From positions 1,777,501-1,786,987 of the forward strand of contig JADJQQ010000001.1 in the NCBI GenBank assembly GCA_016712625.1: 9,487 nucleotides of DNA, in the 5' to 3' direction. The notes below the pieces were generated by a model. The model was not told the origin of the DNA. It worked only from the letters and a program-made list of their open reading frames with translations, and ran no database searches. The translations under genes and the position numbers were made by a program. This stretch comes from Candidatus Competibacteraceae bacterium. GTDB lineage: Bacteria; Pseudomonadota; Gammaproteobacteria; Competibacterales; Competibacteraceae. Position 1 is the first letter of the stretch; the number at the start of each line of letters is the position of its first letter. This document shows positions 1 to 8,689 of the stretch, piece after piece.

Positions 1-1330
<1,330 letters not shown>

Positions 1331-1410
1331 TCGCCAACACCCAACCCCTGTGGGTCGGGCGTGCTGAACCTCACTACCCCATCCCGGCGTCGCAACGGCA
1401 TCCAGCGTAA

Positions 1411-1470
1411 CGCCAACGCCAATGCCAATGCCAATGCCAATGCCAATGCCAATGCCAATGCCAATGCCAA
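1411..1470 (+). repeat. Ten-copy hexamer tandem repeat in the 23S-5S spacer
   Basis: Ten head-to-tail 6-base units occupy the middle of the 23S-5S spacer: two CGCCAA units followed by eight perfect TGCCAA units, ending just before GAGCGCC. The repeat is open in every frame on both strands (Asn-Ala on +, Leu-Ala on -), which creates spurious open frames across the spacer. It lies about 20 bases before the 5S gene, so it is transcribed in the pre-rRNA but removed in maturation. It probably arose by replication slippage and is likely length-variable between strains or operon copies. Confidence 0.95.
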
Positions 1471-1489
1471 GAGCGCCTCCACCCCCTTT

Positions 1490-1608
1490 CGCCTGGCGAC
1501 CTTAGTACGCGGGAACCACCCGATCCCATCCCGAACTCGACCGTGAAACCGCGTCACGCCTATGATCGTGCGAGAGCTACTCGCGCTAAAGTCGGTCATC
1601 GCCAGGCT
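1490..1608 (+). rRNA. rrf: 5S ribosomal RNA
   Basis: This 118-119 base gene is closed by a long terminal helix: GCCTGGCGAC at 1491-1500 pairs with the end of GGTCATCGCCAGGC ending at 1607. Internal landmarks are the CCCATCCCGAACTC loop near 1527, the GTGAAAC motif near 1542, an ACGCGG/CCGCGT pairing for helix II, and GTGCGAG/CTCGCGC for helix IV. All expected helices can be drawn, so it appears intact and functional. It belongs to the same operon as the 23S gene upstream and is followed within ten bases by a terminator. The exact ends are set by the terminal helix and could shift by one base. Confidence 0.97.
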
Positions 1609-1617
1609 CCTATTCCA

Positions 1618-1650
1618 AACCCAATCTCTCGAAAAGATTGGGTTTTTATT
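1618..1650 (+). terminator. Rho-independent terminator of the rRNA operon
   Basis: A perfect 10-bp stem, AACCCAATCT at 1618-1627 and AGATTGGGTT at 1635-1644, encloses a 7-base loop and runs into a TTTTTATT tract. It sits 10 bases after 5S and faces a convergent gene remnant whose stop is at 1701. The T-tract is good only in the + direction. Confidence 0.93.
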
Positions 1651-1700
1651 ATCTGATCTTTAGATTTCGGTAATTTATAGCAAGTCATGGAAGGCTTTCT

Positions 1701-2037
1701 TCAAACAGGCGTGTCTGCGTTAGTAGCTGCAAAATTCAAAGAGATTAGTTCGTATTCTGCGATGACTTGCGCGCCCAGCAGGATGATGATGCTACCGGCT
1801 TCTAAAGTCAGCCACGCAATAACGGGACCGGTTAACGAGCCATAAATTACATTGACTATCGAGAGATTAGTAAAATACCAGACCAGCGTCTCGGCCACGC
1901 CGCGCCAGGACACATGTTCCAGCAAATGATGCGAGAGCTGCGAGACACCTGAAGACGAACACCAGATCGAAGAACAGTTCGACCGGCGTGACTTCGTATT
2001 TTGGTTCGAGGTTGGGATGAGGAGAAAAGATTTTCAT
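1701..2037 (-). pseudogene. Chimeric remnant: LtrA N-terminus joined to YihY/BrkB C-terminus
   Basis: Reading from an ATG at 2037, the first residues include VTPVELFFDLVFVF, the hallmark start of the low-temperature-requirement LtrA membrane family. After a +1 frameshift near 1965-1975 the reading continues as VSQLSHHLLEHVSWRGVAE, still LtrA. At about 1880 the identity changes in frame to NVIYGSL and then IILLGAQVIAEYE, which is the last transmembrane hairpin of the YihY/BrkB (formerly RNase BN) family, and it ends at a TGA at 1701. LtrA proteins are normally about 350-400 residues and YihY about 280-400, so most of both is missing. A deletion between two neighbouring membrane-protein genes, or a misassembly, would explain it. 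The SD is weak (GAGAGA, 4 bases from the ATG). Family calls rest on motif memory. Confidence 0.75.
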
Positions 2038-2121
2038 GAGGTCTCTCGAATGGCGTCACAGCACTTGAAGCCCCTAAAGGGTTAGGATCGCGCCGTTGCT
2101 TGTTCCTCTGGGAGGATTTCA

Positions 2122-3150
2122 TCAAGGAGTGACCATAATCTTGATCGCCTTGCGCTGGTCCATCGCCCGGTAGCCATCCGGAATGCCATCAAGGCCGACG
2201 CTCCAGTCGAAGACGCGGCCCGGTTCGATCCGGACGTCGAAAATATCCGGCAACAATTCTTCGATATACGCCCGCACTGGTGCGGGGCCGCCACCGACGC
2301 TCACGTTTTTGTAGAAGGCGGGTAAGGCGTCGGGAATGGCTTCGTAATGGGGGACGCCGACTCGACCTATCGCGTCGCCCGGACGGGTGATGGCGACGGC
2401 GGTGCGCATGGCCTGGTCGGTACCGACGCATTCCGAGCACCGAATGCGCGCCAAAGCCGCTGGTCAAGGCACACCCGCTTGATGGCTTCCTGGTCACGCT
2501 CCCGGACGATGTGGGTAGCCCCGAAGGCTTCGACCAGGGCGATCCGGTCGGGATGGCGGCTGGGAGGAGGAGGATGGTTTCCGCGCCTAGCCGCTTGGCG
2601 GCGATCACCCCGCACAGACCGACCGCGCCGTCGCCAATCACCGCCGCCGCTTTACCGGGGCCTACCTTCGCGGTGACTGCCGCATGATGCCCCGTGCCCA
2701 AGACATCGGTCAGGGTCAGCAAGGACGGTAGCAGCGCGGAATCTTCGCCCGCCGGCAAGACGACCAAGGTGCCGTCGGCCCACGGGATGCGGACGGCTTC
2801 AGCCTGCGCTCCGGCGACGCTGGAGCCAAAAACCGCCATGCACGCAGGCCATATGCAGGCTCTCGTGGCAGAAGGCGCAGGTGCCATCGGAATAGGCGAA
2901 GGGCATGACGACCAGATCGCCGACTTTCACGGCGCGAACCTCGGTCCCGACCGCTTCCACGACGCCGATGGCTACGTGTCCCATCCGCAGGCCACCTTCG
3001 GGAAACGCTTGAAGCCCCGATAAGGAGTGGCGTTGCCACAGATGCAGGTACGAGCGACGCGGATGAGAGCCTCGTTGGCTTGATCAAACCGGCATCCGGG
3101 GCCTGCTCGATTCGCACTTCGCCGCTGCCATACATCACGGTTGCACGCAT
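2122..3150 (-). pseudogene. Zinc-dependent alcohol dehydrogenase (MDR family), frameshifted
   Basis: The remnant has the full length of the family (about 343 codons) but is split over at least five frame changes. In order, the fragments are: N-terminus MRATVMYGSGEVRIE; ALIRVARTCICG, the segment with the catalytic-zinc cysteine; MGHVAIGVVEAVG; the structural-zinc-like SDGTCAFC...C region; VIGDGAVGLCGVIAAKRLGA with the GxGxxG NAD(P)-binding motif; and an undamaged 110-residue C-terminus ending IKIMVTP. Two active-site features look altered: the usual GHE is GHV, and the GSDLH after the catalytic Cys is shortened to GNAT. The start at 3150 follows an AGGAAGG Shine-Dalgarno at 3159-3165, 8 bases away and overlapping the stop of the upstream remnant. 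It belongs to a redox gene cluster with 3165-4081. The substrate cannot be told from sequence. Confidence 0.9.
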
Positions 3151-3164
3151 GGTGATGACCTTCC

Positions 3165-3372
3165 TCATTCAATAAATGGATGCCCCACCGGTTCGAGGAT
3201 GGCCTTGACCGAACCGGCAACGTTCAGCGCCTCGATTCCGGCGTCGATGCGGCCTAGGCTTGACGAGGCCGGACGCATAGCCAGCCTCTTGGTAAAAAAT
3301 CGCCAGATTTCTCCACGGTGCGTATTAGGCGATATCGCCGACTGCGGGATCGGTGCCGGCCGGCGCGTCATT
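3165..3372 (-). pseudogene. Cyclophilin-like fold protein, C-terminal remnant
   Basis: One frame reads APAGTDPAVGDIA, a stop, YAPW, then NLAIFYQEAGYASGLVK. After a 1-base insertion near 3255 it continues LGRIDAGIEALNVAG and ends at a TGA at 3165. These segments match, from memory, the C-terminal half of the small cyclophilin-like fold family, where GDIxYYAPWGNLAIFY and LGRIDxGxEAL are typical. The in-frame TAA sits where the family has a Tyr, so it is a one-base nonsense change. The N-terminal half is missing and the piece abuts a CMD N-terminus directly. The stop lies 14 bases before the ADH start, suggesting former translational coupling. Its biochemical role is unknown. Confidence 0.65.
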
Positions 3373-3538
3373 GCATCAGCAATCGAGTTTTGGTATCGAG
3401 TCCGCCGTGGCGCAATATCTCGTCGAACGCCCAATTGTCGAAAAGCTCGACCAATTAGGGATCGGTGACTTTCAGCGTGGATTGGTGATTCGGAAATAAC
3501 TCGTCATGATGGCGTTGGGCCGCTTCAGTGATGGCCAT
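3370..3538 (-). pseudogene. Carboxymuconolactone decarboxylase family, N-terminal remnant
   Basis: From an ATG at 3538, preceded by AGGAG at 3546-3550 (7-base spacing), the frame reads AITEAAQRHHDELFPNHQST and LKVTDP, then a TAA. Without changing frame it continues LVELFDNWAFDEILRHGG and LDTKTRLLMQ before meeting a TGA. This is the start of the roughly 250-residue, double-domain carboxymuconolactone decarboxylase/AhpD-like proteins. The in-frame TAA sits where TDPE is expected, so it is most simply a GAA to TAA change. About 200 residues containing the CxxC redox motif are absent. At about 3366-3374 the sequence turns into the cyclophilin-like remnant, so a deletion of several hundred bases is likely. 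Confidence 0.75.
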
Positions 3539-3588
3539 CGCGGGTCTCCTGGTTGATGATCCTGAGTATTTCGGTATCCGAGCAAGCG

Positions 3589-4081
3589 CTAGCCCTTTAA
3601 CTCGACCCCTTTTAGCCAGCCCGTCACACGATTCATGGTGTCCTCTTTCCTGGTCCACTTCCATCACAAAGCCATCACGCAGCCGCGCCGGTGCATGGCT
3701 GGCGAGGACCGATTGGCTGTTGCCGAGTCCGTAGCCGCCGTGGGTGACGAAAGGAATCAGGGCTTTGCTGGACAGATCGTTCCCGGACAAGAAGGATCGA
3801 ATCACCGGCGGCGCCGTCTGCCCCCCAGATGGGAAAGCCCAGAAACACCGTGTCATAGTCCGCCATGCTTGATACCGTGGCCTCCAAGACGGGTTGGTAG
3901 CCGCTGTCGCGCTCCCGCTGCGCCTGTTCGACCGTCTCCAGGTAATCTTCGAGATAGGGCGCGGTGGGCCGAATTTCGAACAGATCCGCGCCCAGTGCGC
4001 GGCGGATCAGGCCAGCCACAACACGGGGTAGTACCGGCGCGAAATTTTTTCGGGTACGCCCCTCGGGGTCAGTCGTTGCAT
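3589..4081 (-). pseudogene. Flavodoxin-family protein, frameshifted
   Basis: This is a short-chain flavodoxin-like gene of about 164 codons. A degraded FMN-phosphate loop region follows the start (a mixed-frame SRxGTT where YFSRTGNT is expected). Next come VVAGLIRRALGADLFEIRP, then YDTVFLGFPIWG. After a frame change near 3820 it reads APPVIRSFLSGNDLS, IPFVTHGGYGLGNSQSVL and DGFVMEVDQER, and after another change VTGWLKGVELKG with a TAG at 3589. Similar proteins bind FMN and carry out NAD(P)H-linked or electron-transfer chemistry, but the partner is not visible here. The ATG at 4081 is preferred to the GTG at 4088 because AGGAGG lies 6 bases from the ATG and overlaps the GTG. It is the first gene of the ADH cluster. 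Confidence 0.88.
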
Positions 4082-4087
4082 GGCTCA

Positions 4088-4093
4088 CCTCCT
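4088..4093 (-). promoter_or_regulatory. Shine-Dalgarno of the flavodoxin gene
   Basis: AGGAGG on the - strand, embedded in GAGAAGGAGGTGAGCC, with a 6-base gap to the ATG at 4081. It overlaps the alternative in-frame GTG at 4088 and so decides the start. Confidence 0.75.
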
Positions 4094-4238
4094 TCTCCTA
4101 GTCTAGAGAGTCTTGGCGTCCACTTCTTTCAGCCTACCGCAAACAGGTGTGCTCAGCCCCAGTTCTAGAATATCATCGCAAGCCCGCCCATATCGGCCGC
4201 AAGGGTGGCGCACTGTTGGCGCTCAGACCCGATCCGGT
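4094..4238. other. Intergenic spacer between TPR-gene end and flavodoxin gene
   Basis: This non-coding gap separates the TAA of the large TPR remnant (4239-4241) from the ribosome-binding site of the flavodoxin gene. It must hold any promoter of the downstream redox cluster if that was separately transcribed. An AT-richer patch (TGATATTCTAGAA on the - strand, near 4165-4177) could be a -10 region, but no convincing -35 is spaced from it. No terminator hairpin with a T-tract is evident after the TPR gene. Confidence 0.4.
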
Positions 4239-4678
4239 TTATCGGGCAGCCAGGTCCTCTAATAACAGCTGAAGTTCCACCGCATACTGATAATGCAGCT
4301 CAGGATCGGTCGCTAGCGCAGGGTCGCGCGAGCCAGCCAGAATAGCTCGTAACTTAGCGATCAGCAGCTTTACCGATAGCGGAATATTGGGATTGGTCGC
4401 GACCTGATTCAATCTGGCGGAGAGCGCGTGAGTGCTACTTCCCGCTTGATGGTTCGGCGGACCTGCGCGCACAGCTGGGCGCCAAGTTATCGTTCTCTCC
4501 GCCCGCTTTTCGATACGCCAAGTACTTTTGCATCGCTTAGAGTCGCGCCCGATCCGCTACCTCCGGATTTTGAACCGTTTGCTCAAAATCATGCAAACCA
4601 CGCTGGATAGTCCAGTTGCGAGCGGTATAGCTATCGTGAGATTAGCAGGTGCTGGCGCGGTATAATCTCCGGCGCGCC

Positions 4679-5900
4679 CTATCGTGTCGGTGAAGCTGAA
4701 TCCAAAACCTTCGCCAATTTGTTGCGAGCCGCTTCTTCCGCGAGACTGTCTCTCACCTGCGCGCAGAGTTCCGCCAGACGGCGGTAGGTTTCAGCCGCTT
4801 CTTCCAGTTGTTCGGACATCTGGCAGATGGCCCAGTTCGGCCAGAATTTCGGTGATTCCCTCCCGGTTGGTTGTTGCTCGCGCAGATAGAGCGCTTGTTG
4901 GCAGGCGTGCAGGGCGGCCTTTATTGCTCCGCTCAATTTTCGGGCCGAGGCCAGCTGCCCTGCGCGCGCGGCAACCTCCGGCTCGCCCAGTCCTTCGAAC
5001 GATCCGCCGCGCGTTGTCGCACAGCGCTACCGCTTCAGGGTACTGGCCTTGCCGGCTGGCAAACCAGGCCCAACCGCAGCATGCTGGCGGCAATGACCGG
5101 CTCCATAGCCCTCGGCCCGGCATGGGCGATCGCTGCTTCATACGCCGCCGCCGCTTCGGGCAAGCGCTGCAAGTAAAGCAGACAATCACCCATTTCGGCG
5201 TCAGTCACGGCGGGCGTCCGGCTGGCGTTGACATTGTTGGCGTCAGCCAGTGTTTGGAATCGCTGGCGGGGCGGTGGAAAACGGCGTACCGCCGATTGAG
5301 CGGCTCCAGCCAATTTGAGCAGTTTCCCTAATTGAAAATGTGCGCGGCCCAAATCGTAATCCGCGCCGACGGTGTTGTCCGACCGCCTTCCTGGCTGTGG
5401 CAGCAGCAAGCGTCGGGCGGACTGAAAAGCGTCTTCCAGCAAGCCGTTATCACGTAGTCGTCCACTGACGCGCAGTTGCTCAATTCCAAAGCGTACCGGC
5501 TCCATCCAGACAAAGCTGATTGAGCGCCGCGAGCGGCGATGATTTCAGGCTTCAGTGCCGTTGGAACGCCCTGATTGGCGGTTAGCTGCTCCAATCGACG
5601 GAGTTGCCGGGCATTTCGCTCCGGGCTAAATGCTGTTGGTGATCGCGCTGTAAAGCTTAACAAATTAGGGAGTTCAAGCCGCAGTAGCCGAGTGGTGCGG
5701 GGCTTGTCCTCGTAAATACATGTTGGTAGAGTACTTCCAGCAAGAGTTCCATGCCGCTGCACCAGCGTCTCGCAAGATCAGCCGCTGGCTGCTGGAAATC
5801 TGGGCCGCCAGATAATGGGAGAGGGCGGTATCGAAGCGTAGATGGCCGTAGCCCTGATCCTCCAAATTAGCTTGTAAAGCCAGTAAGCGACGGCTAAAAG
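4679..5900 (-). other. Winged-helix-like linker and TPR sensor segment of the large remnant
   Basis: At about 5900-5800 the fragment QGYGHLRFDTALSHYLAAQI resembles the winged-helix end of STAND proteins (GYxRFHPxLxxYL). LLRLELPNLLSF follows. Repeats typical of TPRs then appear: YDLGRAHFQLGKLLKLAGA, MGDCLLYLQRLPEAAAAYEA, QYPEAVALCDNARRI, and EQLEEAAETYRRLAELCAQV followed by RDSLAEEAARNKLAKVL. The spacing of about 34-40 residues and the small/Tyr/Ala pattern fit TPR helices. Several frame changes occur, and the frame closes with a TAG at 4679. The likely role is ligand or partner sensing. Confidence 0.75.
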
Positions 5901-6079
5901 TATCGAGTTGCTGGGTATTCAGCAGTAGCGCCTACCCAAAGCGATACGATTGGCCCCTTCTTTGAAAAGCAATGATCGCCAAGTGCTCGATCCCGGAGCA
6001 GCAATTGGCGTACAAGTTCCAGACTCCAGGAACATACACACGGTCATCGTTATGGCGGATAGCAGTTCGGTGCTGAAGA

Positions 6080-6790
6080 GGGCGCAACAAGGCCAGCGCT
6101 GCGCTCAATTTCTGAGCGGCGATTTCCGTGAGCGATCCGCTTTGCAGATCGCTGATGCCGCCGGCCAGCCTAACCAGATCACACAGTTGACGAAAGTCAA
6201 GCTGCCGCTATCGGCGGCTGGGACCGTGGTCGGGCGGCGACCAGATCTGGCGGACCGCAAATTCCGCGTCGTGCTCATCCATCGGGCCTAAGGTGATTTC
6301 CTTCCAGGGCTGGGCGAAGGTGGGGACCCAACGCCCGCATCCCCACAGACGCCATTCCGGAGATTGCGCTACAGCCTGTCCACAGTTTTTGGAAAGGCCT
6401 CTTCGTAGGTCGAAGGCCAACGCTCCACCGGGTCGAGGACGATCTGGTAAGGCTGGTTGCCCAGCGTTTGCTGGAGGTAATGTGTAGCGCCTGCCACAGG
6501 TTGGCATATCGATCCACCGACCAATGTTTCCCTTGAGGAGTAATTGTCGGCCTTCCAGCGCTTCCAACAACACGTCAGGATCGCTGGCGTCGTCGCGATT
6601 GGAGGTAGGCGATGGGGAAAACGGCCGCAACGCATCAGCCAGCTGGCGAGAGCGACCGCGGTGGTGGTTTTCAGCCGCTACCGTCAGAGGCCGCGCACAA
6701 ATAAGGTCGATTATTCCTGGAGCAGGGCCGTTCCATGGATCAGCAAAGTCTGGGCTGCGCCCGATGAAACCGGCCGGCCGTGGAGGAAAC
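6080..6790 (-). other. STAND P-loop NTPase segment of the large remnant
   Basis: It begins with GFIGRS, the motif that opens many STAND NTPase modules. The Walker A motif, at about 6655-6695, is split: CAASDGSG in one frame is followed, after two extra bases, by KTTTAVALASWLMRCGRF, giving GSGKT when rejoined. A Walker B-like strand YQIVLDPVERWP lies at about 6420-6450. It is followed by WKEITLGPMDEHDAEFAVRQ, resembling the strand and loop after the sensor region in NB-ARC/NACHT-type ATPases, and by LVRLAGGISDLQSGSLTEIA. Motif order and spacing support an NTPase switch module; the exact clade (NB-ARC, NACHT or other) cannot be assigned by eye. Confidence 0.65.
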
Positions 6791-6869
6791 CACTTTCGGG
6801 CATTTCTCCTCAAGTCCGCTTGGAGTAAGCGCGCGCCAGTTCCAGGAAAGGGCGCTAGTTAAAAGACGA

Positions 6870-7880
6870 GGATCCTGCCCTCGCTGAGATATAAGTTGCG
6901 GCAAAACCAGTCGAGCAGATGGATGTTGCCACTCTAAGCCCGGCGCGCGATAGCTGCCACCTGTTAGTCGGCGCTGGCCTCCTGCCGCGCGCGGCTGATT
7001 CGAGCGCTATGCAGTAATTAACAAAACCCGCTCCAGAAGCGCTGTTGGGTTTCCGCTGGCATCCGGATGCAATTGTCACCACCGCCGCGATTCCGGCGGC
7101 GAGCAAAGAAGCGCCAGGCTGGCGGCGGCCAATGATCCCGATAGGCTGTTCGAGCGGCAGGAGCGGTGTACGCACCAGTCGGGTTTTATAGGTTGCCAAA
7201 CCGGAGGCCAGCGCCGAGGCCGTGACGAAATCCGCGTCGCGATAAATCCGCGCTCGGCGTGGTGAGTGGCTTCGAATCCGACCAGAATCTGAGCGTTACC
7301 AGGATCGTTGCGCAAAATAAGCGTCCAGATGCAACGTTACCGGAAGGGCCGTCCGCTCGCCCAGGCCTCGTTTAACCTTTTCTCCAGCGCCGCCAGTGTG
7401 GCGGAACCGGAGCAGCTGTGGCTGCACCAAGCCGCCCAGATGCTACGTGTGCTTCTAGTAAAGGCAACGTGTTACGGCGATGATCGGGGTGACCGGTCGG
7501 TTCAGTGTCGGGTCGGGGCTGATGGCGAGAACCCGCAACGGTGGCGCGCTGGGAAGAAAAGTCGCGCCGCTGCCAGGAAGCCGGACGCAAGAATTGCGGG
7601 GGTTGTCGGGCCTGGATCAAAGCCGGCGGCATCGTGCAAGAGTTCCCCACTGTGCCTCGCCAGCGCCGCGCGGCGGATTGCCGCGCCGGTGCGGATTAGC
7701 AGGCGGCGTTCGTGGGAATGCGATAAATTGCTCCAGGCGGCCAGGATCTCGCGTGGGCCTGAAGCGCCAAATAGCGCCTTTATGGAGAAGTAAGAGCCCC
7801 ATTCTTGCCCATAGGGCTTCGGTGCGACGGGCTACCCGCTGGCGGTATCTGTTGGCCAGTGGGCGATAATTTTGCAAATA
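6870..7880 (-). other. CHAT (caspase-like) domain segment of the large remnant
   Basis: The upstream part reads REILAAWSNLSHSHERRLLI, then LLHDAAGF and VLAISPDPTLNRPVTPIIAV, the typical lead-in of CHAT domains with a WELLHD-like motif. Next is ALEKRLNEAWASGRPF followed by VTLHLDAYFAQ, where the family has HFDGHGxY; the HG dyad of the catalytic histidine is not visible. A frame switch gives RDADFVTASALASGLA and then VHRSCRSNSLSG, whose Cys is the probable nucleophile. The C-terminal part has LLAAGIAAVVTI and HLLDWFCRNLYLSEG, the usual end of CHAT (Trp plus LYxxE). Loss of His or Cys context may be decay or sequencing error. Confidence 0.7.
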
Positions 7881-8169
7881 CCCAGTGCTGGACCGCGCCA
7901 GAGTGGGGATGCTGGAAAATGAATGCTGACCGTGCGAACGTCGGCCGTCTGATGGAGCTTGGGACGGCGGCTGAGGTGGAGTGTCCAGCGCCAGGAATCC
8001 GCCGGTGATGACTCATTACGGCTGAAATTTAGCCCCTAATTCCGCCAGTGGTGGGGGAGCACGGCCGCTTGGAGCCTCGCGGGTGGGGTTCAGCTCTGCA
8101 CGTAAGCTGCGGCAGCGCCGGCAAAACCGACCCCAAACCATCTGAGAGCATTCCAACTGATGCTGCTCA

Positions 8170-8512
8170 GTGAGGCGGCAGTGGCCGAACCACCGCAAAG
8201 TGGGGACTGCGTCAGTCCACGCCCGGCAGCAATAATGGTATCACGCGATAACCGCCAGCCCGTCGTCGTTCGACCTCTTGAGCGAGCCCCACTTCACGGC
8301 GCAACCAGGGTGGATCCCCCTGTGCTCAATCCGAGCCGCCCACGATCGGCCCGCCGCGCTTGTTCGATTGCCCACCGGATCTCCGGCGCTTACCGGTCGC
8401 CGCCACGCAAGTTACGCGAGTCGTGCCAGACGCCTAACCGGTAGGCTTCAACGCCAATGCCAAATCCTGGGCGAAAGCCGCATCGGGCGTGGCATGACAG
8501 GATGAAAATGGA
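8170..8512 (-). other. TIR domain segment of the large remnant
   Basis: The fragments read SIFIL, then SCHATPDAAFAQDLALAL, AYRLGVWHDSRNLRGGD, APEIRWAIEQAR, and GDPPWLRREVGLAQEVERRR followed by GYRVIPLLLPG. The order matches a bacterial TIR fold: first beta strand with the Ser/Cys-His loop, VWxD in beta B, the EIRxAIE helix, and the PWxRREV helix, whose Glu corresponds to the catalytic glutamate of NAD-cleaving TIRs. That Glu is present. At least three frame changes and two stops interrupt it. Whether it had NADase or only scaffold activity is not known. Confidence 0.75.
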
Positions 8513-8598
8513 GGGGCAGCTATCAAACCAGGTTTCCTGACAAGAAGAGTTTCATAACCACAAGAATACCTGAAAGTAAAAATACTCCTAAAAGGGTT

Positions 8599-8626
8599 CT
8601 TGAAATCCCAGCTATGATCCCTATTT
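8599..8626 (+). promoter_or_regulatory. Sigma-32 type heat-shock promoter upstream of hsp20
   Basis: CTTGAAA at 8599-8605 is a perfect -35 match to the RpoH consensus. After a 13-base spacer it is followed by CCCTATTT at 8619-8626, a 7-of-8 match to CCCCATNT. Transcription would begin near 8632, leaving an untranslated leader of about 55-60 bases before the Hsp20 start. The position, directly upstream of a small heat-shock gene, makes the match much more credible than by sequence alone. Confidence 0.75.
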
Positions 8627-8676
8627 AAAAGTCAACCAAAAATAAAGTTCTAACCCACTGCCGCAATCAAGATTCG

Positions 8677-8682
8677 AGGAGG
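8677..8682 (+). promoter_or_regulatory. Shine-Dalgarno of hsp20
   Basis: Perfect AGGAGG, 7 bases before the ATG at 8690. It fixes the Hsp20 start even though the reading frame breaks after 16 codons. Confidence 0.85.
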
Positions 8683-8689
8683 ACTGATT

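Larger units (their letters stand above)
4239..8512 (-). pseudogene. TIR-CHAT-NTPase-TPR protein (NLR-like), heavily frameshifted
   Basis: Joining frames across about 4.3 kb (about 1400 codons) gives one consistent architecture from N to C: a TIR domain, a linker, a caspase-like CHAT protease domain, a STAND/NB-ARC-type P-loop NTPase, a winged-helix-like linker, then tetratricopeptide repeats and a short acidic tail. Fragments appear in the correct order with correct spacing, so this was a single gene and not scattered pieces. STAND proteins with TIR or CHAT effectors act as switch-like sensors: TPRs sense, the NTPase oligomerises, and the effector cleaves NAD or protein; many are antiphage. 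The start codon is not visible; the TIR first beta strand lies at about 8512-8498. An in-frame TAG at 4679 ends the main TPR frame, and the tail at 4472-4239 is in another frame, so that tail could be separate. Frame breaks or stops occur roughly every 100 bases. Confidence 0.8.

Noticed and set aside
2189..2887. The 232-codon open frame on the - strand as a single intact gene
   Set aside because: Only its middle (the NAD-binding part of ADH) matches the family; both ends run out of frame into nonsense sequence, so it is part of the frameshifted ADH.
4684..5331. The 215-codon + strand open frame opposite the TPR region
   Set aside because: The opposite strand shows clear TPR repeats; this frame is a GC-rich antisense shadow.
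8449..8464. Second occurrence of the CGCCAATGCCAA hexamer pair
   Set aside because: It encodes part of the TIR helix (DLALAL) on the - strand, so the resemblance to the rRNA spacer repeat is coding coincidence.
8523..8624. Hydrophobic - strand open stretch (GIIAGISRTLLGVFLLSGIL) as a small membrane protein
   Set aside because: It has no start codon with a ribosome-binding site, begins right after a stop, and overlaps the sigma-32 promoter; AT-rich sequence gives such residues by chance. It could be a remnant, but the promoter reading is better supported.
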